The notes below the pieces were generated by a model, which was not told the DNA's origin, ran no database searches, and worked only from the letters and a program-made list of their open reading frames with translations. Shown piece by piece: positions 23,501-34,228 of a stretch of 64,000 nucleotides of DNA; within the stretch, counting starts at the first letter, position 1; the number at the start of each line of letters is the position of its first letter. This DNA comes from Posidonia oceanica (Eukaryota > Streptophyta > Magnoliopsida > Alismatales > Posidoniaceae), in contig JAZBRS010000026.1 in NCBI GenBank assembly GCA_037176725.1, positions 96,827,501 to 96,891,500 of the forward strand, given 5' to 3'. Made by a program: the position numbers and the translations under genes.

Positions 23501-24319
23501 CATCATTAACAATAAATTTCCCTTGACAAATTTCTTTCAATTTCCTCTCAATATCCCATCTTCTTATTCTAGGATGATGTTTGAAGAGCTGATCGAGTTC
23601 AGAGGTATCATTCAGCGATACTTTATTGTCTTCGATGTCTATTCCTCCATTTGGAATGTTTAGGATGGACTGTAGGTCAGACATTGTGAATTGGACCTTT
23701 CTTTCACCGATGTAGAAGAATCCTTCACTGTGATACTGTGATATAAGTCTATCTAAATCAGTTGTTATCACTTTGCAAGGAGGCATGTCAAAAAAATGTC
23801 CAATTGGTGTACTCTTGATCATGTAGATTACTTCATCACTGAAGGTCACACTTCTCATGAATTTTATATAAGAATGGGCCACACACCTATGTTGATCTAC
23901 AAACAATAGATATATATAAATTAGTGTATTGTTTAGTAAAACTAAAATTTAATTGATTATTGTCTAGTAATACGAAATTTTAAAAAAAAGTGTTGGGGTT
24001 CAAACATTTTGTATCAATTTCTTCTGGTGCAAATTCGGATGCATGCACCTCTGCATATGTCTGTTCTCCTGTTTTTTTTTCTTTTGGAATAAAAACAAGG
24101 ATGTAGTTACATCAAAAGATAACGACAATAGTTGACTAGGAAAAAAATTATTTTACTGTTAATGTAACCTCTTGTTGTTGGTGATTCGTGTGCAATGTCT
24201 TTTCCTTTCAAATTTTCCACTATTGTCTTCATCATACTCCTTGTGATTCTAGAAGGAGTACCATGTTTATCCTTTTCCATTTCTTGGGTGATTCGTAGAT
24301 TGAATGTTTCGTTGTCCAT
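20523..24319 (-). CDS. Intact 11-exon gene: plant-mobile-domain/DUF1985-like region, coiled coil and Ulp1 (C48) peptidase
   Basis: The exons on the minus strand are 24319-24169, 24068-24006, 23896-23292, 23198-23076, 22995-22933, 22307-21741, 21667-21573, 21482-21395, 21326-21240, 21154-20921 and 20828-20523. All ten introns have GT/AG ends. Exon lengths sum to 2382 bases, giving 793 residues with no stop and all phases matching. Residues ~70-310 resemble the plant mobile domain/DUF1985 class (FTMSDLQSILNIPNGG, CAWALLVWAY). Residues ~340-420 are Lys/Glu-rich coiled coil, followed by a basic stretch. Residues ~590-750 are a C48 peptidase: His in NSHWHLMEV, Asp in FYDYNS, Gln and Cys in PQQNEDSNDCGVF. 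SUMO/ubiquitin-like protease activity is a family inference. The 3' end faces the broken transposase gene. It is probably carried by a MULE rather than a host gene. Confidence 0.88.
22751..22849 (+). repeat. 33-bp minisatellite, three copies, inside an intron
   Basis: Three consecutive 33-base units begin TAACTGTAATTA (22751, 22784, 22817), with a few substitutions each. They lie in the long intron between the fifth and sixth exons of the Ulp1 gene, in sequence dominated by the words AGTAAC and TTAGTAA. Confidence 0.8.
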
Positions 24320-24407
24320 TCTTGCTTTAAAATAATAAAAAAGCTAAATAACAACGATATTGAATGTTTTCAAATTATCATATAAATAGAAACATAAAAA
24401 ATTAAGA

Positions 24408-25110
24408 ATTCCTAAATACAATGATAAACTATATTTAGTAATACTGGTTTCATTTCGTTTTTTACTATTTCATGTAACTACTGAGATTTATAGAATGATA
24501 TGTATGGATTCCCATTTTTTTTGGCTTCCTCAAGTTTGAAAATGAGAACTAAGAATGAACTCAAAAAAAATTTGCCCTTCCTTTTCTATAATACATTTTC
24601 CACTACGAGATCTGTGAAAAAACTATAACTGTCTTGACAAAGTCAAAAATATTCCTAAATACAATGATAAACTATATTTAGTAATACTAGTTGCATGTCG
24701 TTTTTTACTATTTCATGTAAGTACTAAGATTCTGAGAATGATATGTTTCGATTCCCATAATTTTGGCTTCCTCAAGTTCGAAAATGAGAACTAAGAATGG
24801 ACTCAAAAAAAATTTGCCCTTCCTTTTCTATAATACATTTTCCACTACAAGATCTGAGAAATAACTGTAACTGTCTTGACAAACTCAAAAATATTCCTAA
24901 ATACAATGATAAACTATATTTAGTAATACTGGTTGCATGTCGTTTTTTACTATTTCATGTAATTACTGAGATTCTGAGAATGATATGTATGGATTCCCAT
25001 TTTTTTTGGCTTACTCAAGTTCGAAGATGAGAACTAATAAGGAACTAAAAACAAATTTCCCCTTCCTTTTCTATAATACATTTCCACTACGAGATCTGAG
25101 AAAAAACACT
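24408..25110 (+). repeat. 242-bp tandem repeat, three copies, upstream of the Ulp1 gene
   Basis: Copies begin at CCTAAATACAATGATAAAC (24411, 24654 and 24896) and each ends in ATAATACATTT...CCACTACGAGATCTG. The periods are 243 and 242. The last copy ends near 25110. The array starts about 90 bases upstream of the Ulp1 gene's start codon, so it occupies its promoter region and the subterminal part of the presumed MULE. Confidence 0.9.
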
Positions 25111-25635
25111 ATTGCCTTTTTCTTTTGACCGATATATCTCAAGAAAATGATTTTTCTAATGCCTCGTCGATATTGATGCCGTCATTCTTTTCTACAACTA
25201 GAGATCATCGTATTGTGCAATGTCGTTCGTTGCTGAAAGCTGGAGATCGTCGATCGTTGCCTAATGCTGTAGATCGTCATTCCTTGCCAAATGATGAAAA
25301 TCGTCGTTCATTGTTGGAGTTAGGAGAAAGGATAAGAGTAAGGTTTCGTCTGTTTTTTGTGACGGACGAAGTCACAGTTTAGGTGAATTGGTAAGAGTGG
25401 GTATAGTGGGAGAGGGATGATGCCTTGAAATCGGTGCATAGATTTTTTTCCTAAATTAATGCTGCCAATTTCTATTTAAGGAGGTTGATAACAAGTGTTT
25501 TTTTTTTAATTTTGAATTATGTTGAAATGTGGTTTTGGTTTGGTGGTTTTTTAGTTTTAGCTGTGTTGCAAGATCATCAAGTGAATTAATGTATGGCTAG
25601 GATTAGTCCTCATTTACTCTTATTTTAAGGTAGGA
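25111..25635. other. Right flank of the presumed MULE, no gene supported
   Basis: The 85-codon open frame at 25125-25382 is caused by a short GATCGTCG-type repeat (about 25205-25310, units near 30 bases) and has no recognisable domain. The rest is AT-rich, ending in T-runs. A MULE terminus could lie here, but I could not identify one. Confidence 0.4.
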
Positions 25636-25656
25636 TGCAAGGGAAATGCTCCCTTG

Positions 25657-25658
<2 letters not shown>
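25636..25658 (+). repeat. Perfect 9-bp stem hairpin
   Basis: TGCAAGGGA is followed after five bases by its exact complement TCCCTTGCA. The hairpin directly borders the TA-rich microsatellite. It may mark the edge of an element, but no family is recognised. Confidence 0.7.
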
Positions 25659-25868
<210 letters not shown>

Positions 25869-26190
25869 TGATGATCTGGTAGGGCCCTGCCTTACTTAAG
25901 CTAATTAAGGTCCAAATCAAGACCATCCAATATAAAACAACAGAATACATCTGAACCATTCTTTTTCTAAAAAAGGAAGCTATTAGGATAGCGCCATTTA
26001 TGAAAATTAGTACATTCCATCATTAAAGGAGACGTCGGACTCCAAATCCCTAATAAAATCGAGTAAAAAACAGCATTAATTCGGTTTCTACTCTTTACAC
26101 CCTCTCTCTTATTTTCCTTTTCACCTCATCCTTCCACATTTCATTCATCGTGTTCGCCGTCACTCTTCCCTATGACGAAGGATCGGCAAT
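25869..26190. other. Unassigned spacer
   Basis: No gene. The style (AAGGTCCAAATCAAGACCATCC and similar) is that of a degraded plant repeat, but I cannot name the family. Confidence 0.35.
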
Positions 26191-26377
26191 GTAACAACCT
26201 AGACTTTTGGGCAGCATTTTAGGCTAGGATTTCTGGGTCAACTGCGAATACCTATCACGGATTGTTACTGCAAGTTTCTACCATGTTTCACCACCACGAA
26301 TTGGTTGCGTGTTTTGGCCAGTTTAGAATTCAAAAATAATGTAGAATTTTTATCGGGAATTTATTCCCGTTTGAATG
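26191..26377 (+). repeat. Fragment resembling the start of a Ty3 LTR
   Basis: The sequence begins TGTAACAACCTAGAC, like the TGTAACACC start of many plant Ty3 LTRs. It is cut after about 190 bases by the copia-like LTR that follows. No internal region or partner LTR is visible. Confidence 0.35.
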
Positions 26378-27190
26378 TGTAGGAAATATGCATATTAATA
26401 TTTAATTCTGATGATAACAAAATGATTATCTTGTTTATTTCAAGTTAATGTTATTATTTGAGAAATGTCTAGCTTGAAAATGAAAAAATCCAAGAAAAGA
26501 TTCACAAGTGGAGATACATGAAGAAGGGAAAAGAAAACATCATGAAGGAAGAATCATGAAGACCTCTTGAAGAATTCAAGGAAATCAAGATTCAAAGAAG
26601 ATTATAGATTTTATTGTAAAAATTATTGATGTAATTTTTCTATCTTTCTTTGTATTTCTAGGATATGTGTAATGATCTCCCAACCAAGTCAAAATCCTAG
26701 GAAAATTGGGATACCCATGAACCAAGTAGAAAACCTTAGAAAAATTCTTACAAATAGGTTCAGGGTGATTTCGGCATACCGAATGGGTTCAGTATACCGA
26801 AATCTGCGGCAAACGGGGTTTACAACTGAGAACATCTTCGGCATACCGAATCAAGTTCGATCTACCGAATGTGTTGACCATTGTAAACTACTGTGAAAAT
26901 CGGCTGACCGAAAATATTTCGGTATGCCGATCCTAGAGCCATTTGTAAATGTTAGAGAGAAAAATGAAGGTGTTTAACACATGTCAAAATTAATTTTTAC
27001 CTATAAATAGGACCCCTATAAACCCATGTTTAGTACATTAGCTGATATTATGCTCAATTCACATCAAATTGAAAGGTTTCCAAGCTCTAGTCCTCAATTC
27101 CCATTTAGAGAAGAGTTTTTCCAAGTGAATTCCCATCATTCCCATAGAGAGAAACAAGTGAGCTTTGTGGATGTGGATTTTGAGGGTGTG
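26378..27190 (+). repeat. Copia (SIRE-like) LTR fragment or solo LTR
   Basis: TGTAGGAAATATGCATATTA followed by TCTGATGATAACAAA is the typical opening of SIRE-type copia LTRs. TATAAATAG at 27002-27010 is a good TATA box in the expected place. The U3 part contains palindromes of the type TTCGGCATACCGAA (26770-26935). No primer-binding site or pol follows, so it is a solo or truncated LTR. The 3' limit is not resolved. Confidence 0.5.
27002..27010 (+). promoter_or_regulatory. TATA box of the copia-like LTR
   Basis: TATAAATAG is followed by GACCCC, as in many plant LTR promoters. It lies about 620 bases into the LTR. Confidence 0.55.
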
Positions 27191-27199
27191 TAGATGAAG

Positions 27200-28704
27200 A
27201 TGACGACGCTTCCACAACGTTGTCAACTTTGTTGTGATCGCCACTTATCAATGGGTGAACAAGGTGCCTGGGGAGATGATGATGATGTGGGTATTAGGCT
27301 CACTGGATCGACGGCAGGATGTCGTTCAGCAGCTTCCTCGTGTTACGTAAGCGTATTCCTTTCCTTCAAAAAAACAAGTAACGGAAGATCTAGATGAGTT
27401 CAAGTGTAGTAAATCGATCAAATAAGCAAGAAACAAAGAAGGTAAATGTAACTGATATTTCCCCGCATGCATATGCCATGAATCTAATCTAAAGAATGCA
27501 ATAATGAAAATAAAGAGAATGGAAGACGATACTCCCTTTACCCTCATGCTGTATGCAGTGGGATGAGGAAGCGGAGGCATGGTTGGAGCTCCAGGTATCC
27601 ATGGGATCTCTGAAAATGAAAATGAAGGTGGAGGCTAGGATTTCTCTCTTAGAAGATGACTATCTCTCTTTCTTAAAACCCTAAAATTCTAAAAATCGAC
27701 CACCTCCCGGGCACTAACTCACAGGGCCTTTTTATAGGTTCGTGGGACACAGGGGACTTAGACCTAGGAAGGTTCTAGAAGTTTCTAGAAGAAAACTGAT
27801 ATTTATTTCTAGTCGCCGCATAGGGGGCGACCGGCACAAATATCTCCCGAAACGATCGTGGAAATGCCAAGGAAACTCTACGTGACCAGGTCAGTGGAGT
27901 CCACGTTAGCTAGTTGCCTGTAACCACGGTGTCTAGCTGTAGCACTATTCCAGGCAACTAAAATATTTGTTACTGATTTTTAGGAGATAAATCTTAGATT
28001 TGCATCTGATTTTTAGGAGATAAATCCTTGATTGAAAAACATGTTAAAAAGATCTAGATCTTAATTTGGAAGCCACCTAGGATTTTCTAGATTATTCCTT
28101 AATTGATTATATGATTTTTTGTGTTATATCATATATTAAATATTTGAAGATCATTGAAATATCGATAATTTACGGAAAAAGCGTTATAATAACTTATAAA
28201 GCCCCCATATATTATATTAATGTCTGAGATATTAATTATCAAGCTAGAGAGAGTGACAAAGTGCTAGTTGCCTGTCTCACAGGCGCTTACACATTCCAGT
28301 TGCCCCTCTGAAAGGCGGCTGGATGTGTCGCTGCTCTAGGAGGCAATTAGCTAGGTCTTTTGCATTTTTAACCCTGTCTTTTAAGTTAATCTAGTGAAAC
28401 ATGGTAAAAGCCCAGAAAACTTCAGAAATCTCATGAAATCGTAAAAACATCTTCTTTAACTCAAATCTGCCACTGATCTGAGTAGGAATAAAGGGTACTC
28501 GAGGTACTCGGACTTGGCACGAGTCTGAGTGTGTTAGCTATGCCACAGCTAACAACCTTGAGTCAAGTAAAATCAAGCGATGCTTTAAACAAATCATGGA
28601 AAATCTGGAAAATGTGTTATTAAGCCTTAGTTGTGTGATATGGGGCGCCTAGCTGGTTCCTATCCACTAAGAACTCTCAGAAATGTGAAAATGGGATATC
28701 TACA
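27200..28704 (-). repeat. 3' LTR of element C
   Basis: The minus-strand sequence begins TGTAGATATCCCATTTTCAC at 28704, directly after a polypurine tract. It closely resembles the TGTAGACACCCCATTTTGG start of element A's LTR. A TATA box lies about 970 bases in. The end is set only roughly between 27190 and 27450. No 5' LTR of this element is in the window. Confidence 0.65.
27729..27736 (-). promoter_or_regulatory. TATA box in the LTR of element C
   Basis: On the minus strand CCTATAAAAAGGCCC is a strong TATA context, followed downstream by the A/G-rich leader AAGAAAGAGAGA. It supports the orientation of the LTR. Confidence 0.55.
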
Positions 28705-28718
28705 GATGCCCCTCCTTC
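28705..28718 (-). other. Polypurine tract of element C
   Basis: GAAGGAGGGGCATC on the minus strand lies immediately before the LTR's TGTAGATATC. A purine run of this form abutting the 3' LTR is the plus-strand primer site, and the same AGGAGGGGCATC pattern is usual for Tat/Ogre elements. Confidence 0.75.
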
Positions 28719-29781
28719 GAGTTGATCTTGGAACAAGATTGATTCCAAGGTAAGAACGATGTCCTATTGAGCATTTCCTAAAAATGGGAGCTCTGTCTCA
28801 AACAATTTGCCGTCAAGGTAGCCAAAAGAAAGATAAAAAGGGGTTTAAACTACCACCATATTAGAGACTTAGGCATGGAGGGGTCAAGTCGGTTTCGGAA
28901 CTATGTGTCATAGCCAATGTCATGACCAGGTCAACCATGTAAGGGTGCTCCAATGGGGTAAAAACTAAGGAGGAAATCGTGGGATTTTATCCCGACACGA
29001 TCGAAAGGAGTTTGGCATCTCGTTTGAGACTTTACTCAGAATGGAATTGATAAAAGGATAGGTAGGAACTAGGTTGGCTCTTGGACAATCTCATGTCCTA
29101 AGGGTTTCTAACACTCTTGAAGGTCATTTTGCTCCATCCGTGCTCCACTTCCAATGATATAAGAAAATGCATGGATGCATGATTCAAGCAAACAATGATA
29201 ATGCAAGGTCAACATACGATGCAATGAATGGTCCATATGCTAGGTTAGGCCAGCGGGGTACGGTTGGTCCCAAACCATATGGACATATGCAAAATGAATG
29301 AATGCAATTTGTTGTGGTCAAGTGTTTTCCATCCTCGAGTGTGACCGGTACTCTTAGGAAAGGACTATCGTCCCACAGCTCGATTTGGCAAGTAAAGTAG
29401 CTCTATGCATAGAGAACCGGGTGAGGGAGTGAACCCTTACCTGCCAAATCGATGTTTCGTCTTTTAGTCACAGCAATTGTGTCAGTGGACACAGTGTGAG
29501 CTTTAAGGCAGGGGCTCGTTCCTCGTCTTTGCTTTTCAATTTGCAGTTGGGTAGAGTCATCCTTCATGAGAGGGTGCAAAGGATGGTCTGTCTTAATGTT
29601 CCAGTTGTCGCTGTGCTCGGTGCTCAAAGTAGTCGCCTGTTGTCGGGGTGACGCGCAATCTTCTAGCTATTTTATCTCGGAATCCGATTTATCATCCATT
29701 TTTCTCGATAGGAGGGGATAAAAAGAGGTTGTACTCATCTTCCAGGGGTCATTCTGCAGAATTAATCCCCTCCCTTTGACC
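28719..29781. other. 3' untranslated spacer of element C
   Basis: No coding region is supported. The open frames at 29403-29627 and 29667-29861 on the minus strand show no domain and overlap the 5' region of the extra gene. The stretch separates the polypurine tract from the antisense gene. Confidence 0.5.
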
Positions 29782-31610
29782 ATGTGGCTTCCTTCTTTCT
29801 CTTCTTCAACCTTCACCGTGGAGAGGGTGGTTGATATCCCCAACCACTTGATGCAAGTCATTCATGGAGATCAGGTATGCTCTCTCCTTCTCTTCTTTGT
29901 CCTTCTATACTTTGCTTCTTTGTGGTCTTGTCTCTGAGTGTTTACTTATGATAGGTTGTAGTAAACCTTACCGCATGTCCAAATTTCCATAATTCGTTTC
30001 GGTACTCTCTGCCTTGGGTGTCTAGCTTGATTGGCCGAGCAAAAAGCAATTGACATCTCTTTGAATCCAGTGGTTTTGACAAAATTTTGGATTTGATGCG
30101 TACCCCTCTACCTTGGCCATTGTTGCATGCTTTGATAGCCTTTTGGAATGGCTCCTCCAACACCTTCAACTTTCCTCATGGGGAGATATTGATTTCTTGT
30201 GAGGAGGCTACTTCTTTGCTTGGGCTTGCGGCAGAATCTATTGAGACATCGGATGATCGCTTCGCCATATCTATTGATACAGTAGATTCTAGGAAGATAG
30301 GCTGGTATTTAGCGAAGGATCAGGATGCCAGCAAGGCATTGGTGCATTCAGGGAGGCTATTTCTTCGGGGCTTGTGGGAGATTCTTAACATCTGACAACT
30401 TGCTGAAAACGAACTAAAGATGTGTTTGTTTGTAGCAGTTGGTAGCCTTGCACTATTTGTTGATGAAAATTTCACACTGGATCTTCATCATGTGGATCTT
30501 CTCATGCTCGTAGCGGCTCGGCCAGATTTGTATCTGACTCCAGCTGTGCTGGCATACACCATGGAGGGGCTCTCGAGTGCGTCTTGCTCAGGGACGTTCT
30601 TTGGCTCTCCCATACTGCTGCACAGATGGCTGCCTCTGAGGGTATGACGAAGGCAGTTAGGACTCAGCAACAGTGGTACGCTTCGAGGATTGAGGAGCTG
30701 GTGCAGGAGAGGGACGAGCTATAGTCTCGTCTAGCACGAGTGAGCTATGCCCTTTTCTTTTACTTGTTTGCCCCTGTTCTTGCTATTAACTGATTTTATC
30801 TACTTTGGTGTAGACCGAGGGTGCCTCGACTAGCGTAGAGCCTCCTCCTGCTGCTGCTACGGAGCCGGCTACTTCTCGCTTTGGGAGCATGCTCGCTGAG
30901 GAGTCTCGGGCTTGCGAATCAGAGGTACCTCATTCTTCCCTCACTTTAAGTACATATCCTTTAGCTTATTTAAATCTACTGTGCAGATCCAGGCTATGAT
31001 GGACATGATTCACACCCCTCCTTCCACTAGGCCCATGCAGAGTCAGCTTGATGATGCTCTGGGGCGTGCTGAGGAGCTGCAGGAGTGCCTTAGCCAGCTA
31101 GAGCGAGAGCGTGAGAGCTACTTTAGGGATTTAGAGGCAAAGTTAGCCAAGGCTCGACTTGAGGCTAACTCTATGAGACGGGTACCATTCTCTCTCCCAT
31201 TTCTTCGTTTATACTTGTTATCTGTTGGCTCCTCTCATTTATGAACTGCTCTGATACTGTCTTTTCTTTGGTCACAGCTGAGTGCTCGCTGTAGTCAGCA
31301 AATGCAGGAGTTGGAGGCGTGGATAGCTCAGGCTGAGGCGTCAGCGGTAGTGGCTCTCCCGGGTGCCATTCTTTTTTATCCTGCCCCTGTTCCTATTGCT
31401 GCAGCGTCTGTCTCAGGTCATTCACGGGCTTTTACAGCAGAGTAGATTGAGAGGGCACGGTCCTCGCCTCATTTGGAGATGCTTCGTTTTGCACTTTGAG
31501 GGTCCCGAGAGAGGAGTCAAACTCAGAGTCAGGCTGCTTCCTCAGTTGCTCAGCCCACACCTAGGCCTCCAGATGGTGGACGTGAGGGTAGCGGCGAGTC
31601 TGGTCACTGA
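29782..31610 (+). pseudogene. Extra antisense gene of element C: plant mobile domain plus coiled coil
   Basis: It runs opposite to pol. The ATG is at 29782. The exon 29782-29874 ends at GTATGC, the acceptor is at 29953-29954, and the next exon joins in phase. Plant-mobile-domain features follow: FNFPHGEILISCEEATSLLG, then VAVGSLALFVDEN, and GTFFGSPILL near 30610. Further exons encode a coiled coil (EELVQERDEL; RAEELQECLSQLERERE) and a Gln/Pro/Ser-rich tail ending at a TGA at 31608. The frame changes near 30625, and stops lie at about 30050 (TGA), 30393 (TGA) and 30721 (TAG), so it is dead. Extra genes of this kind, some with a plant mobile domain, are known between pol and LTR in Tat elements. 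Their function is unknown. Confidence 0.75.
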
Positions 31611-33000
31611 GCTTGCTTTTTCCCTTTTTTGTTTCTAGCAGAATATGTCAATGTAAAGTGAAAACATTTATATGGTGATATGACATGTTTCCTTTGTTTA
31701 CCTGCACACTCTTGCATTTTTGTTAATAATCAACATACATACCTTTCTTGACATTAAAAGAATTGACTAAGTTATTTTAAAGAAAGATATTTGCAATGTA
31801 AATGATAATCTTTTAAATGCATGTTACTGGTTCGAAATTGGATGGAGGGAATTAATTTCTGGCGTCAGCTAAAGAGATGGAAAATCAGAGCCCAGTGGAC
31901 GTCGATTGTGAGTCATCCGTGGATGCTCTAAAGATTGTTGCATAAGCAATGCCTTTGTTGAGGAAACGCACTCAAGCCGTGAGGCATGCTTGAGTAGGAT
32001 GTTAAGTCCGAATCTGGGTGAGTTGATTGTTGTATCATCGACCAAATTAATTCTAGTTTTCCTATTTACTGAGTTCTCACTAGTATGTAGGGTGGATGGT
32101 TCTGGTCTTTAGCTGGTTTTCTGATTTTTTGCTATTTTTGGGTTTTATAATTTTTTGGTATTTTGAGTTACATAATTTTTTGGTATTTTGGGTTATATGA
32201 TTTTTTTTGGTCTTTTGGGTTATATGATTTTTTTGGTCTTTTGGGTTTTCTATATTTTTTTGGATTTTGGGTGTTCTAATTTTTTTGGATTTTTAATTTC
32301 TCTAATGGGGAAAGATGAGTACCTACTCTAAGCGTTAACCTTGGGGGTCTATTTTAACCATACGAGTGGGCCTTACATCCATGGACATGTCCCTTGTGCC
32401 ATGCTTGCACCTTTTAGAGACTTTGGTCCATGCATCAGTCCTTGTTTGGGTTGCTATTCCCTTGGCCTTTTTAGTCCTTGACTACCTAAGGTTGCTTACT
32501 CCTTGCTTGTTAGTGGAAATAGGATGGGGGAGGTTTTGGGATATAGTAAACCGTCGGTTTTGGCCTAGGTCTTGAATTCCACTTGCCTACCTTGGTCCTT
32601 ATGCGTCTTTCTAGGATTTATGCTTTAGATACATAGACAGCTTTTGCCATGTTCTTTTCTACTCTTTGGACAGCTCTTTGCTGACCTCTTTCAGTTGGAC
32701 AGTTTCTTTTACTGCCTCTTTTCCTTTTTCCTTGCTTGGACAGCTTCTTTGCTACTTTCTTTCCTCTCTATTTGGGTAGCTTTTGCTGCCATCTTTCTGG
32801 ACGCTTTCTAAGTTATGTGACAAGCGGTTCGTACCATAAGCCTCTACTTCGAGCCTACCTTTCCCTTACCTCGCTGTGTAGTGTGTATGTGGAGACAGGT
32901 CAAGGCATGGGTCCCCCTAGGTGTTCCTCTTCTTATTGGCTTTGGGAATCTCTCCCCCTTTTTCAGCTTGATGTTAGGCCCTAGGTCTTTTCAATGACAT
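31611..33000. other. Spacer between the extra gene and pol of element C
   Basis: The open frames at 32366-32575 and 32736-32984 have no domain. The notable content is a T-rich tandem repeat (listed separately). This is the usual gene-free region downstream of pol in Tat elements. Confidence 0.5.
32143..32305 (+). repeat. T-rich tandem repeat, ~27-bp units
   Basis: About six degenerate units of 25-28 bases follow the pattern GTTATATGATTTTTTTGGTCTTTTGG. Such minisatellites are common in the 3' non-coding region of Tat/Ogre elements. Confidence 0.8.
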
Positions 33001-34228
33001 AAGCATGCTGGTCAAGGGTAGTACCTTTTTAGGTGCATTGCATACCAAGGGTTATGGAGATCTGTCCTGCTCTGGGACAACAGATAAGCATTCCCTGGAT
33101 ATGCAGCAACCACTATGTAGGGTCCTTCCCAATTTGGCTTTAACTTTCCCTTAAGGTGGGGCTTATTGTAAGGCAACACCTCCTTGAGCACTAGATCACC
33201 AATTTTAAACTTGCGTTCGATTACTTTCTTTTGGTAAGCCTTAGTTAACCTTTGTTGGTAGACACATGTATGCTAGCGGCTGCCAGCCATTTCTCATCAA
33301 GGAGTTCTAAGTGAAGGAGTAAAGCCTACCTCTTTTCTTCAGCGGACATTCTCCTATCTATTTGAACTCTTAATGAGGGGATTAGGATCTCATATGAGAC
33401 TACCGCCTCCATTCCAAAGGCTAAGGCATAAGGTGTTTGACCCGTTGTCGTCCTTATAGTGGTGCGATATGCCCATAATGCATTAACAAGCTTATCTGAC
33501 CAATCCAATCCCTTAGCATCTTCTACCGTCTTCTTGATAATTTTTATTAAGGTTTTATTAGTAGCTTCTGCCTGGCCATTCCCTTGCGGGTAATACATGG
33601 AGGAGTGGTGTAGAGTGATACCGAATCGTTGGCATAACCACTTGAACTCCTCTGAGATGAAGATTGGCCTGTTGTCTGCTACTAACGCTTTAGGCACCCT
33701 GAACCTTGCGATGATATTGCACTGTACGAATCTGCACAGGGTTGTGGCCTTGATATTCATGAACGCTTCTTCTTTAGCCCACTTGGTGAAGTACTTTGTT
33801 GCAGTGAGGATAAAGGTGTTGCCCTTGCCTTAATGAATGGGTCCTACCATGTCGAAGGCTTACATAGAGAAGGGCCATGGTACTGACAAAGCGTGAAGTG
33901 CTGAAGCTGGAGCATGAATCTTGTTGGCATGTAGTTGGCAGCTCTTGCACCGCTTGACTTTTCTTGCGCAGTCAGCTTCCATGGTAGGCTAGTAATACCT
34001 CCTTCTGATAATCACTTTGGCCATGAACTAGGAGTTGATGTGGCCCCCGCAAACTCCCTCATGTGTTTCCCTGAGGATTTCGGTTGATTCTGAAGTGTCC
34101 ACACATCGGAGTTCAATCCCTAAGGGTGTCCTCTGGAAGAGTGTGTTGGCTATGATGTAGTACCTTGTAGTCATCCTCCTCAGTGCCTCTTTGTCCTTGG
34201 GAGTTGCGTAGGTCGGGAAGGTGCCATC
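33000..34228 (-). pseudogene. Element C integrase
   Basis: Reading leftward from 34228, there is an HHCC finger (ETHEGVCGGH, then CKSCQLHA near 33930). A DDE core follows with FDMVGPI, VADNRPIF and GNGQAEATNKTL, so all three acidic residues remain. The DNA-binding end shows LKEVLPY and WEGPY near 33120, finishing at KRYY about 33010. Stops are frequent (for example near 34000, 33880, 33830, 33325 and 33250). A normal Tat integrase would insert cDNA with five-base duplications. Stops and small shifts rule out activity. Confidence 0.85.

Larger units (their letters stand above)
5488..25620. mobile_element. Remains of an autonomous Kaonashi-type MULE (FAR1/SWIM transposase plus Ulp1 gene)
   Basis: A FAR1-type DDE/SWIM transposase on the plus strand and a Ulp1-peptidase gene on the minus strand are convergent, about 2 kb apart. 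They sit in AT-rich DNA rich in tandem duplications. MULE families carrying a Ulp1-like gene are known in plants (Kaonashi in Arabidopsis, CUMULE in melon). The unit is split by a Tekay element and truncated on the left by a LINE. No terminal inverted repeats could be found, because the left end lies outside the window. The right edge given is a guess. Confidence 0.5.

Noticed and set aside
20523..24319. Ulp1 gene as an ordinary host SUMO protease (ULP1/ESD4 type)
   Set aside because: The PMD/DUF1985-like N-terminal region, the adjacent MULE transposase and the repeat-rich flanks fit a transposon-carried gene better. Host origin is not fully excluded.
24408..25110. Direct repeats considered as a CRISPR-like array
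   Set aside because: There are three 242-bp units with no short repeat/unique spacer structure, in a plant context.
27232..27250. Minus-strand TGGCGATCAC as a primer-binding site of an element reading left
   Set aside because: It matches only the first six bases of the Ogre site and no gag follows. More likely chance.
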